This document shows, piece after piece, positions 57,550 to 64,000 of a DNA stretch of 64,000 nucleotides (the first letter of the stretch is position 1; each line of letters begins with the position of its first letter). Source of the DNA: Mycobacterium alsense (lineage in GTDB: Bacteria; Actinomycetota; Actinomycetes; Mycobacteriales; Mycobacteriaceae); NCBI RefSeq assembly GCF_002086635.1, contig NZ_MVHD01000005.1, forward strand, positions 124,001 through 188,000. The letters are read 5' to 3'. The notes beneath the pieces are model-generated. The model saw nothing but the letters and a program-made list of their open reading frames with translations, had not been told where the DNA came from and made no database searches. A program made the position numbers and the translations under genes.

Positions 57550-58398
57550 GTGAGGTTACTGAGCACCGTCGCTGTCATCGGGGCGACCGGCACGGCCGGG
57601 TCGCGGGTCGTCGCCAGGCTGAGGGCCCGCGACGTCGCGGTGGTCGAGATGTCCCGCGCTCAAGGCGTCGACGTGATCACCGGCCGCGGGCTGTTCGAGG
57701 CGCTGGCGGGGGCCGACGTCGTCATCGATGTCGCCAATCCGATGCCGGCCGATCCCCGGTCGGGCATCACCCAGGCGGTGGCCACCGCCACCCACAACGT
57801 CGTGGGGGCGTGTGCCGCGCGGGACGTGCAGCGGCTGGTGGTGTTGACGATCGCGGGCATCGAGGACCCCGTGTTCGACGGCTTCGCGTACTACGAGGCC
57901 AAACGCGCGGCGAAGGAGATCGTGCTCGACGGCCCGGTGCCGGCGACGATCGTGAAGTCCACCCAGTGGTACGAATTCGCCTGCAACCCCTCCGTGGTGA
58001 AATCCCGTGACGGCGAGGTGGTCGTCGAGGACTGGCTCATCCAGCCCGTTGCCGCCGACACCGTCGCCGACGTGCTGGTCGAGACGGCCCTGGGCCAGAC
58101 CCACCCGCCGCGCACCGTCACGGGCCCGGGGGCCGTGCGGCTACCCGATCTCACGTCGAAACTGCTCGAACGCCAAGGCGATCACCGCCGCGTCCGCGCC
58201 GTCCAGCCCGCGCTCACCGCGCTGGGCACCGGGGCGCTGCTTGCGACCGACGGCGCGATCGTCGTCGGCCCGGACGTGGACACCTGGCTGCACACGCTGG
58301 CGCCGGACGGCGATTCTGCCGGGACGGGCGGCAGTTCGGACGGCGCCGACGCGCCGAAGCGACCGACGGCGCGTGGCCTGTCGAACACCCGGCGGTAG
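57550..58398 (+). CDS. NAD(P)-binding NmrA/SDR-type protein
   Basis: A 282-residue Rossmann-fold protein of the atypical SDR/NmrA-like group. VAVIGATGTAGSRVVARL is the cofactor loop. GADVVIDVANPMP and FAYYEAKRAAKEIVLDGPVP (YxxxK) follow, then a C-terminal Gly/Ser/Asp-rich tail. Could be a redox sensor or epimerase-like enzyme. The GTG at 57550 was chosen because the ATG at 57505 lies within the promoter; AGGGGGG abuts the start, so the true start might be slightly further in. Confidence 0.75.
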   Translation: MRLLSTVAVIGATGTAGSRVVARLRARDVAVVEMSRAQGVDVITGRGLFEALAGADVVIDVANPMPADPRSGITQAVATATHNVVGACAARDVQRLVVLTIAGIEDPVFDGFAYYEAKRAAKEIVLDGPVPATIVKSTQWYEFACNPSVVKSRDGEVVVEDWLIQPVAADTVADVLVETALGQTHPPRTVTGPGAVRLPDLTSKLLERQGDHRRVRAVQPALTALGTGALLATDGAIVVGPDVDTWLHTLAPDGDSAGTGGSSDGADAPKRPTARGLSNTRR

Positions 58399-58431
58399 GG
58401 CCTGGCCGAAAAACGAAGACCGCCTTTCGGT

Positions 58432-60171
58432 TCACAGGAGCAGCGCGCAGGCGGCCGCGATCATGCCGGCCGCGGCGAAGCCGGCATAGTCGTTGACGCT
58501 GCCGGTGTGCAGGCGCCGCAACCACCGCAGCAACCTCGACACCCCGTCGCCACGCAGGACCACCAGCAACAGGATCCCTCCGAGCAGCAGTTCAACGGCC
58601 AAGAGCCCCAACGTTTTCGGCTCCAGATAGTGAAAGCCCACACCGGAGGGCGCCAGCACGACCCCGGCGCCCAGGGCGCTCGACGCGTAGGCCTCCGGAC
58701 TCAGCAGGCCCGCGGTCGCCGGGCCGGCGACGCGGGTGACGAACGGGCCGGCCAGCGCGCCGAAGGCGAGGCAGCCCGCGCTCAACAAGCCCAGGCTGAC
58801 CCTCATCCCCGGCCGGATGCGCTCCAGGTGCTCGTACCCCTCGCCGCGGCGCCGGTAGAAACCGAGGTATGCGGCGCGGCCGAGCGCGGCGACGGTGAGG
58901 GCCTGCGCGGCGAGCGCGCAGCCCAGCACGACGGGCCGGTCCGACAAGCCCTTGTGTATCAGGCCGAGCGAGGCGTACCCGTTGAGTGGCGGTACCCCGG
59001 CGATCGACAGCGCCCCCACCGTGAACGCCGCGCTCAGCAGCGGGCGCCTGCGCGCCAGCCCGCCCATGTCGGCGAGGCTGGTGACCCCGGTGGAGTGCAC
59101 CACCGCACCGGCGGACAAGAACAGCAGCGCCTTGAACAGCCCGTGGTTGACCAAATGGTAGGTCGCGCCCGCAACGCCGTCGGCGGTCCGACTGGCGAAC
59201 CCGGTGATCAACACCCCGGTTTGGGCGACGGTGTCCCAGGCCAGCAGCCGCTTGAGGTCGTCCTGCACGAGCGCCATCGCCGAGCCCACCAGCGCCGAGG
59301 ACAGGCCGAGGCCGGTCAGCAGCGGGGGCAGCGACGCCAGCCGCGGAAAGACCTGCAGCACAATGCGTCCCAGCGCGATCACCCCGAGATCGACCATGAG
59401 CGCCGAGAACAGCGCCGAAACCGCGCCCGGTACCGGGGTGTGGGTGTCGGGAAGCCACCCGTGAAACGGCACCAGCCCCGCCTTGGTGGCGAACCCCGCC
59501 GCGAGCAGGGCGATTGCGAGCAGGGCGGCCCGGGATGGGCCAGAGGACATCGCCCGGTGGAGCTGCCCGAGGTTCAGCGCCCCTGTCGCCGCGTAAAGCG
59601 TTGCGGCACCGACGAATACCGAAAACCCGGCGATGCTGGTCAGAACGAGGTTTTTGAACGCCGCCTCCAGTGCGATCGGGCGCTCCAGGAAAAATCCGGT
59701 CAACCCGTAGCTGGCCAACGCGGCCACTTCGAACCAGACGAACAGGTCGACGGTGTCGGCGGTGAGCGCGGCCCCGATCAACGCCGCCAGCAGCAACTGC
59801 ATCAGGCACGCGAGCCCGCCCAGCTCCCTCGGGCCGAGGTGGCCCAGCTCGGAGAGGACGCTGATCACGAGCACGGTCCCGACCGCGGCGGCGAGGACGG
59901 CGAACGTGACGCCGAACGGGTCCGCCACCAACGTGATCCCCAGGACCGTCCGCCCGACCGGGCGCTCGTTGGACAGGAAGTGGGTCAGCAGGTGGCCGTT
60001 GCCGGCGAACACCCGGGCGCCGACGACCAGCAGCACCCCCAGCGACGCGGCCAGCGCGGCCACCCCCACGAACAGGGGCGCGCGCCCGTTGCGCCGCGCG
60101 AGCAGGGGCGCCAGCACCGCCCCGATCAGCGGGAGGACCACCGGCAGCGGCAGCAGCTGCGCGACCGTCAT
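58432..60171 (-). CDS. Mrp-type antiporter large subunit (MrpD/NuoL-like)
   Basis: A 579-residue membrane protein with about 15 transmembrane helices, homologous to NuoL/MrpA/MrpD. The conserved charged residues are in DLFVWFEVAALASYGLTGFF (Glu), FATKAGLVPFHGWLPDTHTP (Lys) and LVNHGLFKALLFLSAG (Lys); LAWDTVAQTGVLITGF follows. It ends with LHTGSVNDYAGFAAAGM, the C-terminus usual for NuoL/MrpA. The ATG at 60171 follows a 35-nt gap after mrpC. It is the only large antiporter-like subunit of the operon. Last gene. Confidence 0.88.
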   Translation of the reverse strand: MTVAQLLPLPVVLPLIGAVLAPLLARRNGRAPLFVGVAALAASLGVLLVVGARVFAGNGHLLTHFLSNERPVGRTVLGITLVADPFGVTFAVLAAAVGTVLVISVLSELGHLGPRELGGLACLMQLLLAALIGAALTADTVDLFVWFEVAALASYGLTGFFLERPIALEAAFKNLVLTSIAGFSVFVGAATLYAATGALNLGQLHRAMSSGPSRAALLAIALLAAGFATKAGLVPFHGWLPDTHTPVPGAVSALFSALMVDLGVIALGRIVLQVFPRLASLPPLLTGLGLSSALVGSAMALVQDDLKRLLAWDTVAQTGVLITGFASRTADGVAGATYHLVNHGLFKALLFLSAGAVVHSTGVTSLADMGGLARRRPLLSAAFTVGALSIAGVPPLNGYASLGLIHKGLSDRPVVLGCALAAQALTVAALGRAAYLGFYRRRGEGYEHLERIRPGMRVSLGLLSAGCLAFGALAGPFVTRVAGPATAGLLSPEAYASSALGAGVVLAPSGVGFHYLEPKTLGLLAVELLLGGILLLVVLRGDGVSRLLRWLRRLHTGSVNDYAGFAAAGMIAAACALLL

Positions 60172-60206
60172 GGGAGCCCAACCCAGTTCGCGCGGGTCAT
60201 GGCACG

Positions 60207-60575
60207 TCAGCCTCGTAGCTCGGTCAGGTCGGCGGCGTCGACGCTGCGGTAGTGCTGCGCCACCCGCACCACGACGGTCAAGAACACGGCGGTGACCGCC
60301 ACCCCGATCACCACCGCGGTGATGCAAAAGTTCTGCAGCACAGGGTCCGCGACGTTCCCGGCGACCAACTCGCCCTGGCTGCGCCCGGCCGGCAGCCCCG
60401 CCAACACGGGCGCGGTCGCCCCGTTGCGGTAGGCCAGGGACACCAGCAGCAGGTAGGTGGACGACTCCATAAGCGAGAGGCCGAGGACGATCTTGACGAG
60501 GTTGCGCTGCGAGGTCACCGCGAACAGCCCCAGGCAGAACAGCGCGCCCGCGGCGAGGTAGTTGGCGACGATCAC
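60207..60575 (-). CDS. mrpC: Mrp antiporter subunit C (NuoK-like)
   Basis: A 122-residue protein with three transmembrane helices, homologous to NuoK. The buried glutamate is in VLGLSLMESSTYLLLVSLAY. LQNFCITAVVIGVAVTAVFL forms the last helix. GTG start overlaps mrpB by 4 nt. Confidence 0.88.
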   Translation of the reverse strand: MIVANYLAAGALFCLGLFAVTSQRNLVKIVLGLSLMESSTYLLLVSLAYRNGATAPVLAGLPAGRSQGELVAGNVADPVLQNFCITAVVIGVAVTAVFLTVVVRVAQHYRSVDAADLTELRG

Positions 60576-61507
60576 CGCTCGTCCTCTTTTTTGCGCAGGT
60601 CGGGTGTCCAGTCGTGTCCCATTCCCAGCAGCGCGAACACCGCGATGGTGATGCCGGTGGCCACCTCCACCAGCTCCGCGACCGAAATCACCTGCAGGGT
60701 GCCGCCGGAGCGGATCTGCTGCTGCGGCGCCAGCGGCAGCCAATTGTCCAGAAACGACCCGGCCAGCCACAGGCCCACCAGCCCGGCCGCGACAATGGCC
60801 GCGGCGCCGAGCATCTCGGCGATCTCCAGCACAGACGGGCGAACGACCGCGCGCATCGCGCGGTGGCCGAGCGCGGTGTAGAGCAGCACGACCACCCCGG
60901 CCAGCACCACCCCGGCGGGAAAGCCACCGCCGGGCGTATAGCCCCATGCGGCGAGGTAGGCCCCGGCGACCGCCAGGATGACCGCCGCGATGCGGGCCCC
61001 GACGCGCACCACCACCGTCATCGCGATCGCCCGTTCGGGCGCGGGCCCGCCGAGCGGATCGTCGTCGGCGTTTTCGGGCGCCGGCTCGTCCGCGCGCTCC
61101 CGCTGTTCGGCCTCGCGCGCCCGCGACTCCTTTTCGTCGGCGCGCTCCGCCGGATCGGCGCGCTCCTGTTCGGCGCGCCCGGCGCTGGCCTCGCCGACAT
61201 ACTCCGCCCGCGGCTCGCGGCCCCGCGACAACACCAGCACCGCCACGACCGCGGCCAGCAACAAGAACGTCTCGCCGAACGTGTCGAACGCCCGGCTGCC
61301 GTACACCACCTCGTTGACCACCTCGGTGGTCCCCCACCGCGGGAGCGCAATGGTGATCGCGTGTCTTGCGATGTGCGGCAACGCATTTGCCCCGTCGGGC
61401 AGGCCGGTGAGGCCGATCATCACCACCACCGCGAACACCGCCACCAGCGCCGCGGCCAGCCTCGGGCGATGCCAGCGGGCGCCGCGGGGAAGCCGCGGCT
61501 CAGCCAC
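60572..61507 (-). CDS. mrpB: Mrp antiporter MbhE/MnhB fusion subunit
   Basis: A 311-residue protein. Residues 15-95 are two membrane helices of the MbhE/MrpA-C type (ending FDTFGETFLLLAAVVAVLVL). A charged Glu/Arg/Ala linker follows (about 96-160), then an MnhB domain with GYTPGGGFPAGVVLAGVVVL. In classical Mrp systems the first part belongs to MrpA and the second is MrpB, so here the boundary has moved. GTG at 61507 has a GGGGGAGGG site and overlaps the upstream gene by 8 nt. Confidence 0.82.
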   Translation of the reverse strand: MAEPRLPRGARWHRPRLAAALVAVFAVVVMIGLTGLPDGANALPHIARHAITIALPRWGTTEVVNEVVYGSRAFDTFGETFLLLAAVVAVLVLSRGREPRAEYVGEASAGRAEQERADPAERADEKESRAREAEQRERADEPAPENADDDPLGGPAPERAIAMTVVVRVGARIAAVILAVAGAYLAAWGYTPGGGFPAGVVLAGVVVLLYTALGHRAMRAVVRPSVLEIAEMLGAAAIVAAGLVGLWLAGSFLDNWLPLAPQQQIRSGGTLQVISVAELVEVATGITIAVFALLGMGHDWTPDLRKKEDER

Positions 61508-61799
61508 CGCGCCCTCCCCCACCGTCCGGGCTCTCGCCGAGGTCGCCGCGGTCGATCACGTCGGTGCGGATCTTTCCGATCGCGATCAGGTACAGCACCG
61601 GCTGCGCGATCGCGCCGACGACCACCGTGGCCAGCGCGACATCGGGGGCGGCCAGCACGACGAACAGGGCGGCCAGCACGGTGCCCACCGCCGACAGCGC
61701 CATCACCGCGGCGGTGAGGCTGCGCACGAACACGACCAGCAGCGCGCTGGCGATCACCAGCGCCAGGCACAGGTAGTCGATGACCCAGAACGACGTCAT
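61500..61799 (-). CDS. DUF4040 (MbhD/MrpA-C) subunit
   Basis: A 99-residue protein with three transmembrane helices. LAALFVVLAAPDVALATVVV and IAQPVLYLIAIGKIRTD are the DUF4040 signature, corresponding to part of the C-terminal region of MrpA or to MbhD of hydrogenase complexes. ATG overlaps mrpG by 4 nt. Confidence 0.85.
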   Translation of the reverse strand: MTSFWVIDYLCLALVIASALLVVFVRSLTAAVMALSAVGTVLAALFVVLAAPDVALATVVVGAIAQPVLYLIAIGKIRTDVIDRGDLGESPDGGGGRGG

Positions 61800-62131
61800 C
61801 GGCGGTCTCCGCGCGGTTCGCGCGGTTCATCCAGGACCGCCCCTTGCCACATCGGGACCTCGGTCTTGTAGGCCGCGCGCGCCAGCGCGTGCGAGGCGAC
61901 GGGGTTGACCAGCAGGAGCAACACGGCGACGAACAGCGCCCGGGAGCCGTAGGCGGTCAACGGGCCCTTGGCCAGCGCCAGCCCGGCGAGCAGCGGCAAC
62001 GCGCCGGCGGTGATGGTCTTCGACGAGCACTGGATGCGGGTGTACACGTCGGGCATCCGCAGGATGCCGATCGCCCCGCTCAGCGAAAAGAAGATCCCCA
62101 GCCCGCACAACACCGCGACGACGACGGTCAC
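61796..62131 (-). CDS. mrpG: Mrp antiporter subunit G
   Basis: A 111-residue subunit with three helices. LCGLGIFFSLSGAIGILRMP followed by DVYTRIQCSSKTITAG is the MnhG/PhaG signature. GTG start overlapping mrpF by 4 nt. Confidence 0.88.
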   Translation of the reverse strand: MTVVVAVLCGLGIFFSLSGAIGILRMPDVYTRIQCSSKTITAGALPLLAGLALAKGPLTAYGSRALFVAVLLLLVNPVASHALARAAYKTEVPMWQGAVLDEPREPRGDRR

Positions 62132-62388
62132 AGCAGGCCCCGTTCCAGGTAGCGCGCCCACACCAGCGCGCCCAGGTAGCTGAACGAGGCCAGCCACAGG
62201 GCCGCGTCCAGGTAGACGGTGCGGTCGGCGAGGGCCGAATAGAAGAGCACGACGAGCGCGCACTGGGTCGAGACGGTGTTGAGCGCGACCACCCGATCCG
62301 ACACCGAGGGCCCGCGCGCCAGCCGAATGAGCACGACGCCCGCCACCAGCAATTGCGCCACGCACACCGCGGCCAGGACGCCGCTCAT
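62128..62388 (-). CDS. mrpF: Mrp antiporter subunit F
   Basis: An 86-residue subunit with three helices. LIRLARGPSVSDRVVALNTV is the MnhF/PhaF signature (RGPx-x-DR). ATG overlaps mrpE by 4 nt. Confidence 0.88.
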   Translation of the reverse strand: MSGVLAAVCVAQLLVAGVVLIRLARGPSVSDRVVALNTVSTQCALVVLFYSALADRTVYLDAALWLASFSYLGALVWARYLERGLL

Positions 62389-62921
62389 CCTCGCCTCCTT
62401 CGTCCTCCGGCGGGACGGGTCACCGCGAGCACCCGCCGTTCGAGCGGCGCGTTGATCGCCTCACCCGCCGGACCGTCGTCGGGAACGGCCATCGCGTGAT
62501 ACTGCAGCCGGTGCCGTCCGCGATCCAGATCGACGAATTGGTTGTCCACCACCAGCGAGGTCAGCACGCCCGTGGCCGCGAATTCCCCGTCCGAGCGCGC
62601 CCGCGTCGGCACGACGACCATGCCGGAGCGCAGCGGGCGCGAGGGCGACAGAATGCGCCTCGTCAGCGACAGGTTGGCGGTCGCGATCCGCGCCGCGCAC
62701 TCCGCGGCCAACAGCGCCAGCGCGGCCAGGCGACGCGGCCGCAGCGCGGACCACGGCGCGGCCACGGGGCCCAGCGGCGCAAGGGCGATGCCGCACCCGG
62801 CGGCGATCGCCAGCCCGACCAGCAAGTCCTCGACCGTCGCCGTCCACGTCAGCAAGACCCACACGCAATAGGCCCAGGCGGTCAGCGCGACCACCCGCTT
62901 GGCCCGCCCGCGTGTGCCCAC
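62385..62921 (-). CDS. mrpE: Mrp antiporter subunit E
   Basis: A 178-residue subunit: a membrane part (residues 10-85) and a soluble tail. LTWTATVEDLLVGLAIAAGC and LVVDNQFVDLDRGRHRLQYH resemble MnhE (the latter the TxxxD loop of the family). The GTG at 62921 fits the usual MrpE length; an ATG at 63032 would add 37 residues of poor quality. First gene of the operon. Confidence 0.8.
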   Translation of the reverse strand: MGTRGRAKRVVALTAWAYCVWVLLTWTATVEDLLVGLAIAAGCGIALAPLGPVAAPWSALRPRRLAALALLAAECAARIATANLSLTRRILSPSRPLRSGMVVVPTRARSDGEFAATGVLTSLVVDNQFVDLDRGRHRLQYHAMAVPDDGPAGEAINAPLERRVLAVTRPAGGRRRRG

Positions 62922-63288
62922 TGCTGCCCACTTCCGCCCGTCTCGGCCCGGCTCCCACGGCCGATGGCCGTGGGCGCTAACGGATACCCGCCCCCGCCGC
63001 GCCCTATTCGGCGCTATGCGGTCGCCATTCACGTCACGGTTTTGTCACGATCCGCCTTGCGATTGCTTAAGAACCTGCCGCGTTCTCTAAGAATCCTCAG
63101 CATTGACGGCCCGATTTGGTTGCTCGCTTAGCGAAAACGGCGCCCAACGGCCGCACCCCGCGGTGCCCGGCGGCGGTCGCCGTTTGCGAGTGAAGGCCGT
63201 CACTTCCGGCTTCCGCTACTTTGGTTTTCGAGGACTCGGGAGCCTCTCTTGCGAATCAAATGATCGATTTCGAAGGACAACACTGATC
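62922..63288. other. Divergent intergenic region, mrp operon and heme-binding protein
   Basis: This 367-nt gap should hold the promoters of both flanking transcripts. The middle part (63040-63110) is comparatively AT-rich, with AAGAACC and TAAGAATCC repeats and TTGCGA. AAGGA lies 10 nt before the heme-binding protein ATG. No SigF box, tRNA or clear palindrome was found. Confidence 0.5.
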
Positions 63289-63687
63289 ATGAAAATCAGC
63301 AGTATCGTCGCGCGCCGGCGAGTCGCCGGCATCAGCGCGGGCTTCCTGCTCGGGGGATTGGCCATGGGCGTCATCGGCGCGCCGTCGGCGGCCGCGGCGC
63401 CCGACTGCAGCCCGGGCGGAGTCAACGCCACCGTGACCTCGGTGCAGGGCGCGGCGCAGCAATACCTCGCCGCACACCCGGACGCCAACCAGGTGGTCAC
63501 GGCCGCCTACGGCCAGCCGCGGCCGGAGGCCGCGTCCAACCTGCGGGCGTACTTCACCGCGCACCCGCAGCAGTACCACGAGCTGCGCGGCATCCTGGCG
63601 CCGATCGGCGACACCGAGCGGCAGTGCAACGTCAAGGCGCTGCCGCCGACCCTCGAGTCGGCCTACCAGGAGTTCATGGCCGGCTGA
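63289..63687 (+). CDS. Secreted Rv0203-like heme-binding protein (hemophore type)
   Basis: A 132-residue precursor. A signal peptide (basic start, hydrophobic 13-30, cleavage after the AAAA before Pro38) gives a mature protein of about 95 residues with one probable disulfide (Cys40-Cys113). Tyr59 and His63 (QQYLAAHP) have the same spacing as the Tyr/His pair that binds heme in M. tuberculosis Rv0203, and His92 may be the third ligand. Likely carries heme in the cell envelope. The ATG follows AAGGA; a perfect terminator follows the gene. Confidence 0.82.
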   Translation: MKISSIVARRRVAGISAGFLLGGLAMGVIGAPSAAAAPDCSPGGVNATVTSVQGAAQQYLAAHPDANQVVTAAYGQPRPEAASNLRAYFTAHPQQYHELRGILAPIGDTERQCNVKALPPTLESAYQEFMAG

Positions 63688-63697
63688 GCACGCCGAG

Positions 63698-63729
63698 AAC
63701 GACCCGCCACAGCGCCGTGGCGGGTCGTT
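63698..63729 (+). terminator. Intrinsic-type terminator after the heme-binding protein gene
   Basis: AACGACCCGCCAC (63698-63710) and GTGGCGGGTCGTT (63717-63729) are perfect 13-bp reverse complements around a 6-nt loop, 10 nt after the stop codon. Only a short T-run follows. Confidence 0.85.
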
Positions 63730-63785
63730 TCGCGTGTTGCGCGTGCGGGTAATTGTGCAGTCAGCCAAGGGGACTGGAGGCACGG

Positions 63786-64000
63786 ATGCGGCTGCGTCGC
63801 AGCGATCTCGACAAGCCGGGGATCACCCGCAGGCGCCGGGGCAAGGGCTTCGCCTACCACGACCCCGACGGTGACCGGCTGACCGACCCGGACACCCTGG
63901 CGCGCATCAAGGACCTGGTAATCCCGCCGGCGTGGAAGAAGGTCTGGATCTGCCCGCACCCCAACGGCCACATCCAGGCCGTCGGCACCGACGCGGCCGG
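63786..64000 (+). CDS. DNA topoisomerase IB, N-terminal fragment
   Basis: The first 71 residues of a gene that runs off the right edge. GITRRRRGKGFAYHDPDG, LVIPPAWKKVWICPHPNGHI and QAVGTDAAG are the N-terminal hallmarks of the bacterial (poxvirus-like) type IB topoisomerase, which relaxes supercoils by a 3'-phosphotyrosine break. The catalytic domain is outside the window. GGACTGGAGG is the likely ribosome binding site. Confidence 0.88.
   Translation, partial: MRLRRSDLDKPGITRRRRGKGFAYHDPDGDRLTDPDTLARIKDLVIPPAWKKVWICPHPNGHIQAVGTDAA

Overview
The window is chromosomal DNA of a slow-growing Mycobacterium, resembling the M. avium complex. The evidence is high GC content, many GTG starts, a PPE protein, and a gene order that follows the M. 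tuberculosis Rv3139-Rv3171c block: fadE24, fadE23, fadB4, Rv3143, nuoA-N, PPE, Rv3162c-Rv3169, aofH, hpx. Species cannot be fixed from the sequence alone. These homologies were recognised by eye; no database search was run.

1-12.4 kb: the fadE24 end, fadE23 and fadB4 are interrupted by an aldo/keto reductase. A long plus-strand catabolic run (3391-11954) then sits where M. tuberculosis passes almost directly to Rv3143. It encodes a homogentisate-dioxygenase-like cupin, an alpha/beta hydrolase, a class III CoA-transferase, an HMG-CoA-lyase-family enzyme, a TetR regulator, and an acyl-CoA dehydrogenase/kinase/DUF6285 trio. That trio matches the LvaC/LvaA/LvaB logic for 4-hydroxyacyl-CoA breakdown. 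An NTF2-like protein, a YceI protein and an atypical response regulator close the block.

12.6-28.3 kb: a complete 14-gene nuo operon (proton-pumping NADH dehydrogenase, complex I) with nearly all genes overlapping by 1-8 nt. All Fe-S ligand motifs are present, including the N7 site in NuoG. There is a hairpin between nuoF and nuoG and an odd hydrophilic insert in nuoM.

28.3-42.1 kb: a PPE gene with a duplicated C-terminal half; a MoxR/DUF58/DUF4129 membrane-associated cluster (Rv3162c-Rv3166c type); a methyltransferase; an SDR; the TetR/Rv3168/Rv3169 locus; an F420-type luciferase-like oxidoreductase; the amine oxidase aofH; and hpx.

42.1-58.4 kb: an accessory, stress-flavoured region. It holds a Tat-signal amine oxidase, SRPBCC/AraC/glycosyltransferase genes, two CheB-type proteins, a STAS-HATPase regulator, a CheR-PAS protein broken by a one-base frameshift, a large-subunit catalase, a Rho-N/SAP-like basic protein, a nucleotidyltransferase, ACAD/PIG-L/endonuclease-phosphatase genes, CsbD, and an NAD(P)-binding protein. 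Several intergenic regions carry sequences matching or nearly matching the mycobacterial SigF promoter consensus (GTTT-N15..17-GGGTA). My main hypothesis is that this is a SigF-controlled general-stress island with a repurposed chemotaxis-type (CheB/CheR) partner-switching module.

58.4-64 kb: a seven-gene Mrp/Mbh-type cation/proton antiporter operon with one large antiporter-like subunit, a secreted Rv0203-like heme-binding protein, and the start of a topoisomerase IB gene. No rRNA, tRNA, CRISPR array, insertion sequence or prophage was seen.
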